Source: Hofstenia miamia
Taxonomy: Eukaryota > Xenacoelomorpha > Acoela
Assembly: GCA_004352715.1 (NCBI GenBank)
Contig: SCFE01000013.1
Location: 2,034,694-2,098,693 of the forward strand
Direction of reading: 5' to 3'
DNA: 64,000 nt
The notes beneath the pieces were generated by a model. It was not told the DNA's origin. It searched no databases and saw nothing but the letters and a program-made list of their open reading frames with translations. How positions within the stretch are numbered: position 1 is the first letter of the stretch; the number at the start of each line of letters is the position of its first letter. Below are positions 54,480 through 64,000 of this stretch, piece after piece. Both the position numbers and the translations under genes were made by a program.

Positions 54480-55300
54480 GCTGGGTGAGATAATCCGTTG
54501 TTGAATGGACAGATGCGTCTGGTGGCGATGCATATTAACTTAATGAGTGTTTTGTTTAGTCTTTCGACAACACCGTTACTTTGTTAGTGGTAGGGGGTGG
54601 CATGTTCATGTAGTATTTTGTGTTAGGAAACCTTCCAATTGTGTGCCATGTTATGATACTATTGTTGTCATTGGGATGAAGCGGAGGATCCATGTGTGGA
54701 GTATGGCTGTGGCTACTGTTCTCGCTGTTTGGTTGGGGATAGGGACCATTCAATCGTACTTTGTAAAATTGTCTATGATTACTAAGACATTGGTAATCTT
54801 CGTCGTGCTTGGATAAGTATTCTATGTTGATGTAGACAACATCATTAGGTCCTGATGAGGTGAGCTTTTGAAGTTGGTCACGCTATTGAGGGAGGTGTGC
54901 AGTGTTAGTTAGAGTACAAGTTGTACACTTTTCAATGACGTCAGAGATAATTGAGCGAATGCCTAGTCAGATGGATTGGGTGTTCAAGGTACGCTGTTTG
55001 TGTGATGTCATTATGGCCTCGTTCGTTGAATTTTCTAGCAATATCACGTTTTTAATATTCCGGTAATGCGATGCGGTTGTAATGTTTGTCAGAGATGAAG
55101 AGGAAGCCGTTGGCCATTAGTGACCATTTATATGTGTTGAAGTATTTAATGTATTGTTTAATTGAGTTTGTGGATTGTGATCTTTATTTATTATTTGTTT
55201 CAGTTGCATATCATTGTTTTGGTGTTTTATTATCTCTTGTTCAGTGATTTCTTTTTTGAGGTACACCGGTAGCAGTGGGTGACCTTGCTGATCAGTGTTG
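54480..55300 (-). pseudogene. Family B integrase
   Basis: Minus strand. E-K-C-T-T-C-T (zinc ligands) around 54915-54940. A core start reads V-V-Y-I-N-I-E-Y where family A has V-H-I-D-L-E, so the first catalytic Asp is Asn. The far end has S-N-G-V-V-E-R-L-N-K-T-L with the third catalytic Glu kept (about 54545-54595). Several stops and frame changes between. It stops near 54480, next to the hAT end. Confidence 0.72.
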
Positions 55301-55309
55301 ATTTCTAGT

Positions 55310-55999
55310 AAGTCGTTGCAACTTGATTGCGAGATGAAAGGAAGACGGGTTTTTCCTGAGTAGGATTCGCGCTATCACGGTGGTATTGTGGTAATGCTGT
55401 TAATAGGTCAGCATTTGTATGTTGTTTACATTTTCGGTGTATGATGGTAAAGTTGAAATTGGTAAATATTTGATCCATCTAGCGATGATATTGGATCTGT
55501 CTCCAGAAAATTTTTTGAGCCAGCTTATGCGAGAATTATCTGTGCGGACCATAAAATGAGGTTGTCCAAGAAGAAAATAATGAAACTTTTTTAAACTTTC
55601 AATAGGTGGAAGCATGTCAACGTTTCCCGTAGTTTAGTTCTGCAGGGCCAAGTTTCCTGCTGAAGAACTGTATAGGGCATTCAATGCCATCGATGATTTG
55701 GCTTAACGCTGCGCCTATCGCAACTGAACTGGCGTCACAGTCGAGGATGAATTCTTTGGAGAAATCAGGTGTGTTGAGTCTAGATAGCATTGTAGCTCTA
55801 GTTTTAATTTATTCAACTCTTGTTGGTGATCCCATGTCCATGATAAAGGTGTTTTAGCTTTGAGTCAATTGGACATGTGGATTGTTTTTTCGGCAATGTT
55901 TGGAATAAGTATTTGATAGTAATTGAAGAAACCTAAAATGTGTTGGACATATTTTTTATTGTTAGGCGAGGTAATGTTTTTAAGTACGTCGTCAGCGTC
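55310..55999 (-). pseudogene. Family B RNase H
   Basis: Fragments: the start near 55750-55700 (L-D-C-D-A-S and I-E-C-P-I-Q-F-F), 55615-55400 (S-W-L-K-K-F-S-G-D and W-I-K-Y-L), and N-A-D-L-L-T-A-L-P-Q-Y near 55410-55380. The order and the W-L-K-K-F-S-G-D block match family A. Multiple stops. Confidence 0.7.
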
Positions 56000-56069
56000 C
56001 TCCTTTAAGATAAATTTGCGTTTTTGTATTTGTATCACTGATGTTTGTAATATTTTGCACCATTAACTT

Positions 56070-56570
56070 TTAATCCGGATGTTTTGAGGAGGCATAAATT
56101 TTTGTCGATTTTTGTAGGTGTTCGGGAATGGTCCGAGACGCGATTAATATGTCGTTGATATAGGCAGCAATGCCTTTGTTTAAATGATGGTTTTCGTTCT
56201 GTAGCACCTTTTTAACATACCTTTGAAAGGTAGCTGGGGCGTTGCATAGCCCGAAGGCCATTTAAAGCCATTCGAATAAGCCGTAAGGTGTTATGAAGGC
56301 TGTTTTCTCTATGTCTATTTTGCACATTGGCACCTGCCGATAAGCTTTACACAAATCTAATGTTGCAAAAAGAGGAGTTTTGGCAGGATGTGTATAGTAT
56401 TTGTTCAATGTGAGGAAGGGGATAGGCGTCCTTTTTGTGACGTTTAACTTCCTAAAATCTATGCATAATCGGTATTTGTTATTTTGCTTGCTGAAGACAG
56501 TGGGTGTGGCGTACGTGCTTTTAGATGGTTGAATAATGCCGTTGTTGAGCAATTCGGTAATTATTTTCTA
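56070..56570 (-). pseudogene. Family B reverse transcriptase
   Basis: 56552-56262: A-T-P-T-V-F-S-K-Q, Y-R-L-C-I-D-F-R-K-L-N and A-T-L-D-L-C-K-A-Y-R-Q-V-P-M, with the first catalytic Asp. 56261-56070: M-A-F-G-L-C-N-A-P-A-T-F-Q-R and A-Y-I-N-D-I-L-I-A-S, so the core Y-x-D-D reads Y-I-N-D (first Asp lost). Separated by a stop (W-L-stop-M-A-F). A small deletion lies after K-L-N. Confidence 0.85.
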
Positions 56571-56612
56571 GTATTTGTGTTTCAGATGCTCATGCACTGG
56601 GCGAACTGGTTG

Positions 56613-57005
56613 TCAAATGGGTGTGTTGTTAATGGTATTGATGCAGTGTTCTTCGCTGACTACTTTGCCTACACTGATGGTGTTGCAATTGAAGACAGAT
56701 TGGTGGTCTTGTAGGATGGAGTTTAAGGCTTGGATCTCGTTGTCTGTCAGGTGAGGGTGTGAGGTTTTGTTCACTGTTGGTATTGTTTGACTAGATTGTG
56801 GGCTGTCAATGATATCAAGTGAAAGCACTGTTTTAGGCTTTTTAGTAACGACTGTAATTAGTGGTGTTGCGTAAACTTTTATGTTTTCTAGTGTTATTTT
56901 TATTAGTTTGTTACTGTTGGTTAGCACGGCAGTGGTAATGGTGTTATTTCTGCATTCGAGGATTGACGCTAAAATGATGACATTTTGGCGTTGGGCCTTG
57001 TTCAT
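56613..57005 (-). pseudogene. Family B protease-RT linker
   Basis: 130-codon open frame overlapping the protease frame. It contains H-L-T-D-N-E-I-Q-A-L-N-S-I-L and H-Q-S-V-F, the lead-in usually seen before Ty3/gypsy RT. No catalytic motif. Shifted one frame from the protease. Confidence 0.65.
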
Positions 57006-57510
57006 TAATTACGATGTCTGTTGAGAGTGGTTGGTCAGACAAAAGTGCGATGAAGCGCCAGGTGAAGGGCTCGATTGTTATTGGTTCTAATTTTCGCAGA
57101 ACAATTGTTGTCGAATCAATTGTTTGGAGATGAGTGGTGATGTCTTTATTTTTGGGATCTAGTTTTAAAGTTTTGTCCATAAAATTGATAATGCATTGAT
57201 ACTTTTCTAAGAAATCTTTGCCAAGTATTAATTCGTAGGGCAATGTGTGATTGGTGTTGTCGACTACGAGAATATTACGTGTAAACTTATTGTTGGATAT
57301 GTTGAATTGTAATTTTTCAATTTGCCCCTTTGCGTAGTCACCTGGGGCATTTATTAAATGATAGTTTATGCCGATTTGTTTAGCGCAGGTTTCAGCAATA
57401 ATGGATACTGAGGCTCCGGTGTCAACGGTTGCCTGCATGATTATGCTGTTGATAGTAACAGGTATGGTATTGTTATCTAGATTGGTTCTTACTAATACGG
57501 GTTCTGCTCG
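56944..57510 (-). pseudogene. Family B aspartic protease
   Basis: Active site A-T-V-D-T-G-A-S-V-S-I-I with the catalytic Asp intact; E-L-I-L-G-K-D-F-L-E-K-Y and I-N-F-M-D-K-T-L-K follow, as in retropepsins. Open over 164 codons from 57438, with in-frame upstream codons to about 57510. The best-preserved gene of this element. Confidence 0.82.
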
Positions 57511-58290
57511 GCTGGGAGTCGTCGCTCTTAATAGTTTGCATCGTCATCGGATTCCGAATCGGATTTGTAGACGTCGCTATTGTCTGTGTACTAGCATTCG
57601 TCGTTCGCGATGAGGTGTATTGTGGCTTTACAATTAGTTTTTATAGTTGATGGCATTTGGCGATTTTTCAGCTCAGGATGGTTCAACTTTGATCAAGGTG
57701 GATGGCAAAGTGGTAACATTTTTGGTGCTTTCAGTTATTATTTGTTGTTGTTTAGGAATAAAGTATTTTGTTGTTTGGATTTAGTTTTATTATCGAGCGT
57801 AAGATAATAGTTGTAGGTTTTTTTGGTTAGGAATGTCGAGAACTGAGCAAGTGCGTGTTGTTGGGCTGCTTTTTGGACCATGAGTGTTGTTCATAGGAGG
57901 ACAGCCATTCTTCAAACGTTGGAAAGTATTGTCATCTAGAGCGGTAAGTGGTAGTCTGGATTGTATAACTTTCTTATCTGGTGTTGGCAATTCTAGGCCT
58001 TTTAGGCGATCATTGATTAATTTTATTTTATCGTTAAGATTGTCTAACTAAGGGTTGAGAATAGGCGAGGGGAGGAAATCGTGTATTTGGCATTTTTCTT
58101 ATTGGTGGCTGCTCGGGGGCTTGACTGGGTAACAGCTAGCCAGGCAATTCGATCGGTGGGTGGCGGGATTGCTCTTTTTCACAGAGTAGTCTCTCGATTT
58201 CGATTAATTAGGACTCAATCTTCTTGAGAGGTTCTTTCACCAGGACCGCTTCGCAGAGGTACAGTTAATTATAAACATGACTTGTCTTTG
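57511..58290 (-). pseudogene. Family B gag remnants
   Basis: 57990-57790 reads L-T-A-L-D-D-N and, in the next frame, F-E-E-W-L-S-S-Y-E, matching the F-A-E-W-L-Q-M-F block of family A gag. No intact CCHC knuckle. Several frame changes and stops. Confidence 0.5.
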
Positions 58291-58740
58291 GGGGTCCTGT
58301 GGTGGTCGCTAAATGGCATTAGGATGAAATTTTGTGTCTTCTTCAGTATGATTAGCCGATGTCGAAGTAATATAATCAACCTACTCCAATGAACCTATCC
58401 CTAAGCGTTAAATAAGTACGGGAGATCGGGCAAAGGAAGGGTGTGGCCACACTCGGCCGACCCGATACAGAGAACCTCATAGACAGAGTCGCATCAGACT
58501 AGAGCCCTAAGTTAAGAGAGAGAGACCCTAGAGGAGTTCTTGGGTGCATAGTGTATCCTACATGCAAGTTAAACCTATACTCAGTGCAATCTCGTGCAAT
58601 TTAGGTGACAGCAAAATAATTAAAATAATGAAACAAAGTGTAAGTTCCCTATCCCTATATCTTTCGAAGGATGGAATGAATGAGCTTGCAAAGCTGTACC
58701 ACTGCAAGGCGCCTGGGTCAGTACTCCGAGAAATTTAGAA
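58291..58740. other. Possible 5' leader or LTR remnant of family B
   Basis: Less AT-rich than the flanks, sits 5' of gag. I could not find a second copy in the window or clear TG..CA ends, so the LTR identity is inference from position only. Confidence 0.3.
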
Positions 58741-59889
58741 AAACATTTTAGTAAAATAATAAACGTCTGATAACAAATGTTAATTAAACTTTATTGAGGG
58801 TTGTATAACAAAATCAAGATATTTAAAGCTTAAAAGACATTGGTTAACTAAGCAAAAATTAAAGAATTCATACCGTAATATTAAACAATAAGCAGGTTCC
58901 TCACTCGACCTTTTGTACAGTAAAGGAACTCGACTGGCAGAACTGCAAACATTCAAATATTTAAAATTGCACAGTTTGTAAAATAGGATTACATCAAAAG
59001 CGAGCGAAACACAAATAAATGTAATGTAATTAATTTACAATTAGCAATTATGAATTTCGTAATAATAATGCAAAAATGTTTGTTAGACTGACACCACAAT
59101 GCACCAAAGAATAACTGGCTGCAATCATATGATGACGACGTGGTAACTGAAGAATTAGGTGCTTAAATGCATTCTGAAGTGTTATTGTGATACAATTGTT
59201 TAGACCAGTGTTTATTACTGTAGTATCAAAAACACATCCAGTAATTTTATCAATCAAAGTTTGCAGTTTTTAAGACCTCAAAAATGGTAGCTGATTGAAC
59301 ATGAACAGCAAACCCGTTTGAATTGGCAGCATGTCAATAATATCTACAAGTAATTCTATAGTGTCATGTAACCCAGTACTGGGTTGTTCGGGGGTTGCAC
59401 CCCTGCGACCCCGCAATCGTTTTTAATTAAAATTTTTTCTAATAAATATTTTTATCAGGATATATATTCAAACTGACAGTCTTACCATTTCAACAACTAA
59501 TAACAAACTGACAATGCTGCAATTTTTGTCAAAGAAAATTGCACATTAAAATATATTTATTGAAATCAAATATGTGTGGCCAATAAACATACATTGCAAA
59601 TGTGAATGACTTTTGTAGTAATATCCTCATTAAAAATGCAACCGTTTGTGCTTTGGCAAGCAGAAGATTGGTTGCAGAAAGGACTAGTCGTTGTAAATAT
59701 CTTCAAATTTTCATTCAGAAAATTCCAATCTCTTTAATGAAATTGATATTGCCAACATGATATGTCCAGTATGTAGTAATGAACTTCATTAAACAATATC
59801 ACCATGACATTTTCTTGGGCAATTCATCCGATTAATATTCAATTCCATTGTATGTATGATCATTACAATTTAAATTATTGATATAGTCT

Positions 59890-60190
59890 GCAATTTTTTG
59901 TTGCCACAGAAAATTTCAGTAGTGGGAAATACGCATGGTTTAATTTTCTTGATTTAGGAGAAGTATGCTATTAGCACACAATGTATTTAACTAGCATAAT
60001 GAAATCCATTGTTTCATATATACGATGTCACTATATACCTGATGATATTAAATAAATGTCAAATGTACATTTGTTGTAAACTTTTAGTTGAACTGTAAAC
60101 AGATTTTAAATGTTTCATGTAAGGAAATATTTTTTTATTCATGTTCCTCATATTTTGGGCTTTTCAAAAAATCGATTATATGAACACAGT
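59890..60190 (+). repeat. Dispersed repeat, copy 1
   Basis: About 300 bp collinear with 63215-63500: ACACAATGTATTWAAYYAGCAT, TTGTTTCATATA, ATAAATRWCAAATGTACAT, and CCTMATATTTTGGGCTTTTCA followed by AAAAAATCGAT. Diverged by point changes and small indels. Unknown family. Confidence 0.7.
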
Positions 60191-60341
60191 TTTTTTCCAA
60201 GTACCATATAATAATTTTATTATTAAATCAAATAAATAAAAATAAATCGACAAATCTAAGATCAATTGATGGAAAATTTGCAGTAGCATGAAGTAATTTT
60301 AATTATAAAGGTATTATCTTTGATCTTTTATCATATGTAGA

Positions 60342-60385
60342 GGTTGCTATTGCTGTACCCAAAAGGGCCCACAGCAATAGCAACC
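60342..60385. other. Perfect 15-bp inverted repeat (hairpin)
   Basis: GGTTGCTATTGCTGT at 60342-60356 and its exact reverse complement at 60371-60385, with a 14-nt loop. Confidence 0.9.
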
Positions 60386-63214
60386 GAATCATTCATTGGA
60401 AGCATTTGCAAAACGAAATTTCATATTTTAGTTCCTGAACTTGACGTACTGTTGAGTTGTGTTGTTGAGTACCTATATTTCTCAAATCAAAATTTTCCAA
60501 AATACCTAGATGTTAATGGAAACTTAGCTATGAGTACCTGAAATATTAATATCATTCTGAACCCGGCCTTTCAATATCCACCCAAAATTGCATCTGGACA
60601 ACTTCAACAAAATATTTTATAAAAAAATCAAATTGAACGCGGCAATAAAATATCTTCTAAATAATAGCCTAATTCTAGTATTTGCTTATTCATTCATAAA
60701 AATTGTTACGTAAGAATATCCAGGCTAAGACTCGAAGATGATTTCAGCTTGGAAACTGCTATATTGTTTTCAAAAATGTTTTTTATTTACTTAAATAATG
60801 TACTGCATTTTCAAAAGTAGTAAATCTTTCAGTCTGATCATGATACACATTAGGGTGTACCTAAGTTTTAAACCTCAGTAAGAACGCTATGATTAGAGTA
60901 AAGAAAATAATTATATTTGCAGCTATTTTTACATTTAAGGAATTACTATGTTACCACTTCTCTAAAATCTTGACTTAAATTTCTATATGATGAGATTTGA
61001 AGCGTTCTACAGCTTCCAATATTTCAAAAAAAATTTCCTGCAATATTAGTGTTACATAAAAAGTTATCAAATATAAAAATAGTGAATGGCGTCATAGTCA
61101 AACCATCAGGCTGAAAACTAAATTAAAGTATACATATTTTATTCATATAATTTTTTTAAAAACATATTTGTCAATTTGTAAAAGTACCAGTTTTCTAAAA
61201 ATTATAATACTTATTTATTATTAGATCAATTGAAAGCTTTTAGCTTTTGAGTTTTAGCTAAGAGAAACAGTCTCAATAGAATCCTCTAAAGTTAAAAATT
61301 TTTTCAAGAAATTATATAACTATACTTACATATTGAAGAAATTTTAATGTATTGATTCGAAATAGTTCTTAGAATTCCACATAATTAAATGAATATAATG
61401 TATTAAAATGCCAGCTAGACAGTTTACTAGAAAGCATTATTGCCATTAAATAAAATCTGATTGCATGATTTAGTCTGAGAAAAACTGTAATTCTTAAAAT
61501 TCGGTTTTGAAAAAGTTTGCAACTTACAAGAAAGATGTTGATCAAATCGAAAATGATAAACGTTGTCACATGGAGCAATTAATTAATTATTTATTTCTAT
61601 TATTTGCATTCTCATGATGTAGCAATTGAATAATTTCGCCTTTCGAATTTTGAGTATTTCTGTATATAATCGTTTTACATGTAAAGTTTATATGCCATAA
61701 TAGTATATAGTTTACTCCAAAGGTAAGTTCAAGCATTTATATAGAAATGGTAACTAAGTAAATCCTTACAAATTAAATATGGGTATTCTTAGTTCTTTTC
61801 TGCATTGCAGAATGGGTCTCTGCATACGGCCATTATTATACATTTGGAGGAAATTTTATCATACCTAATTTTAATACAAATAATAGTTATGTAATATTGT
61901 CGAAATTTAAATCAATTATATTTATCACCCAAACATAGTTTAAACTTATAAAATCCCTAGATTAATTGTATGATTGTTATAGAGCTATTCAGATCGTCCC
62001 CAATGGTACATGGACTGTGTGTATAGCACAAAAAACGTTTGGATTAATAACTCTGCAAATATGATCTACTGTATTAAATGTTATAGACCACTATTGTCAA
62101 CTTGTGAATTTTAACATTTTCACTTTGAGTATATTGTAGATCCAGAATTTACAAATTTGAAAAACAAATATACTTAAATTCAGCTGGTCAGCGCGCCAAA
62201 TTTCATACATAATGCTAGTTTTTAAGGACAATTGAGGCCGAAATATGGAAGTCCAAAATCAATTAGTTTTATTAATGAAGTCGCAAATTTGCTATTGTAC
62301 TAGTAACTAAAAATACATTTTTTAGTGTTAGATTGAGCAAGGGAACTCTACGGAATGCTGTAAACAACAAAGCAATTGAACCAAAACTCACAGAATAGTG
62401 ACTTTTTAAATGTATATTTATAGTTAATTCGAAAAAGCCTTCTTTGTCAAGATGTCTTATATCTAAGAGCTGCTAATTACAAGAAATTGTGCACGGATTT
62501 CATCCCAAATATCTGCGCAATTCAATATCATATCAGTGAACTTATTGCATTAAAATTTGATTGTGAAAATTACATGAATTTTATAAATATTCTATCTTTA
62601 TAAGTTGATTTCTTGTGGAATTCATTACCAATGTTTTGATTGTCATATCAAGATATTTAAAATGGATAGCAGAGTATAAACTTTTTCCGACATTACTTCC
62701 AACAGCATTGCTAGGGTTCATCAAAGGTTTTACAATAATTATACATCAAATTAAATTTTACTGACTATTATTGAATTTTCTTAATAATTTCTTCAATCTT
62801 TAAAATTCAATTGAGTTTATATAACATTATTTCATTAGTGTTCTATTGGAAGTCACAAAACCAGCATCAAAATCAAAACAATAATATAGCTATACACTTA
62901 GTAGGTGCAAATATATTATTCGGATAATCACACTAATTTCATTGAAATTACTCTAACTTTATATTACATTTAGCTGCCCAAGATACATCTTCTGTGAAAT
63001 CATTTATTGCTTTGAGTAAATAGGTATCCCATCCTGTCAAGAGCATATATAAATATGATTCTCAACAGAATACAAAACTTTAAAGTTATTTAGGAAGAAC
63101 GCATCATGATGTAATTTGATTTTAGTTACTTTGAATTAATTTTTCCACAAGTCCTCTGATTAATGTTGAAATTCATTGCACGTGTGATATCTAATTGTTA
63201 TTAATAGCAGCAGA

Positions 63215-63500
63215 GCAAAAATTTTTTGTTGTGGAAAATGTGAATGCGGGAAACATGCATGTATTAATTATCTTCATTTAACACAAATGCGCAATCAACA
63301 CACAATGTATTAAATCAGCATACAAAATGAATTGTTTCATATACTTGATATCACTATATATTTTATGATATTTAATAAATAACAAATGTACATTCATATG
63401 AAATATAAATATTATTTAATTGTATTAAAAACAGAAATTTATTGTAATTTTTTTCACTCATGTGCCTAAAATTTTGGGCTTTTTAAAAAATCGATAATAT
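63215..63500 (+). repeat. Dispersed repeat, copy 2
   Basis: Same order of blocks as 59890-60190. Ends with CCTAAAATTTTGGGCTTTTT and AAAAAATCGATAATATG. Confidence 0.7.
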
Positions 63501-63599
63501 GGGTAGATAGTTTATTGCAGTTACTATCTAATATCAATTATTGAGGGCACCAGAGTTTAAATGCAAAATATACATTTTAATGCTATTATTATTAATGAA

Positions 63600-63690
63600 A
63601 TGTTTTTCACTCATGTGCCTAAAATTTTGAGCTTTTCAAAAAATCGGAAATATAAGTACATAGCACTTTTCAAGCACTATATAATAGTTG
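63600..63690 (+). repeat. Dispersed repeat, partial copy 3
   Basis: TTTTTCACTCATGTGCCTAA, AATTTTGAGCTTTTCA and AAAAAATCGGAAATAT repeat the last block of the copies at 59890 and 63215, about 100 bp after copy 2. Confidence 0.65.
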
Positions 63691-64000
63691 AAATTCAAAG
63701 TCTAAGTATCCAATAATGAAGTCACAGGAGCACTTTTAATCGATTTTTTTAAATTGCCAATTTAAGCCTAAAATATGTGGAAATCTCCCAATTTTTTTAT
63801 TTTGTTATTTAAACAATTCAGTTGCACATTTTTTGGCATTGGTCCAAAGTTAATAGGATCAAATCTGGCATACAAACTGCAGCTGAAAAATTTGGAATCA
63901 ATTAAATTGCATTAAAACAAAAAGCCTAAATTCTAGGCTTCTACTTGATGGATTTTAAAATTTCTTTCAATATTCCTTTGCGCCCAACACCATTGTTTAA

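Larger units (their letters stand above)
58741..64000. other. AT-rich non-coding region
   Basis: Contains the dispersed repeat copies and the hairpin listed below, and a GC-rich palindromic patch at about 59370-59420. Short ORFs at 59048-59257, 60344-60541 and 61369-61578 have no motifs or splice context. Confidence 0.45.

Overview
The window is nuclear DNA of an invertebrate animal, strongly AT-rich and mostly intergenic or intronic, from a draft assembly. It has N-gaps at 44123-45122, 48099-49098, 49790-49809, 51245-51349 and 53056-53967, and isolated single n's at 35378, 38739, 41229, 41276, 41805 and 51765. Spliceosomal introns with GT..AG ends, a metazoan-type RING protein gene, Ty3/gypsy, hAT, Tc1/mariner and non-LTR elements and many microsatellites point to a metazoan. 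I cannot place it more finely, and nothing suggests a bacterium or plasmid.

8.6-25.6 kb (minus strand): one cellular gene can be rebuilt exon by exon. Eight exons with consistent phases (1389 nt, 462 codons plus stop) encode an RNF180/Rines-like membrane-anchored E3 ubiquitin ligase. It has an N-terminal Cys-rich zinc region, an acidic/serine-rich middle, a basic stretch, a complete C3HC4 RING and a C-terminal transmembrane segment. The RING is split by an intron. Introns run from 42 nt to about 10.7 kb, and the long ones are filled with transposon debris: MITEs at 8.9-9.3 kb, a complete but dead mariner at 15.9-17.2 kb, a LINE 3' fragment at 17.5 kb and a LINE 5' fragment with a tRNA-like head at 21.3-22.0 kb.

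25.6-30.2 kb: AT-rich DNA with a diverged tandem duplication of about 630 bp.

30.2-48.1 kb: two head-to-head copies of one Ty3/gypsy family (family A). The minus copy (30.2-42.2 kb) has a 3' LTR, an extra ORF3 after integrase, integrase, RNase H, RT, protease and gag. The plus copy (42.2-48.1 kb) has its 5' LTR back to back with the truncated 5' LTR of the minus copy, then gag, protease and the start of RT. Both are broken by stops and frameshifts. The region is also full of near-identical duplications that end at n's and are probably assembly joins.

48.1-58.3 kb (minus strand): a second, diverged Ty3/gypsy element (family B) with gag, protease, RT, RNase H, integrase and a matching ORF3. 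It is interrupted between integrase and ORF3 by a hAT transposon (about 51.2-54.5 kb) and cut on its 3' side by the C-terminal part of an RLE-type LINE (49.1-50.15 kb).

58.3-64 kb: non-coding, AT-rich, with a diverged dispersed repeat (59.9, 63.2 and 63.6 kb) and a perfect 15-bp-stem hairpin at 60.34 kb.

Most noteworthy: the reconstructed RNF180-like gene; an uncharacterised ORF3 shared by two diverged gypsy families; an Asn in place of the catalytic Asp in the protease of both family A copies; and a tRNA-like head next to a (TAA)n tract on an RLE LINE.
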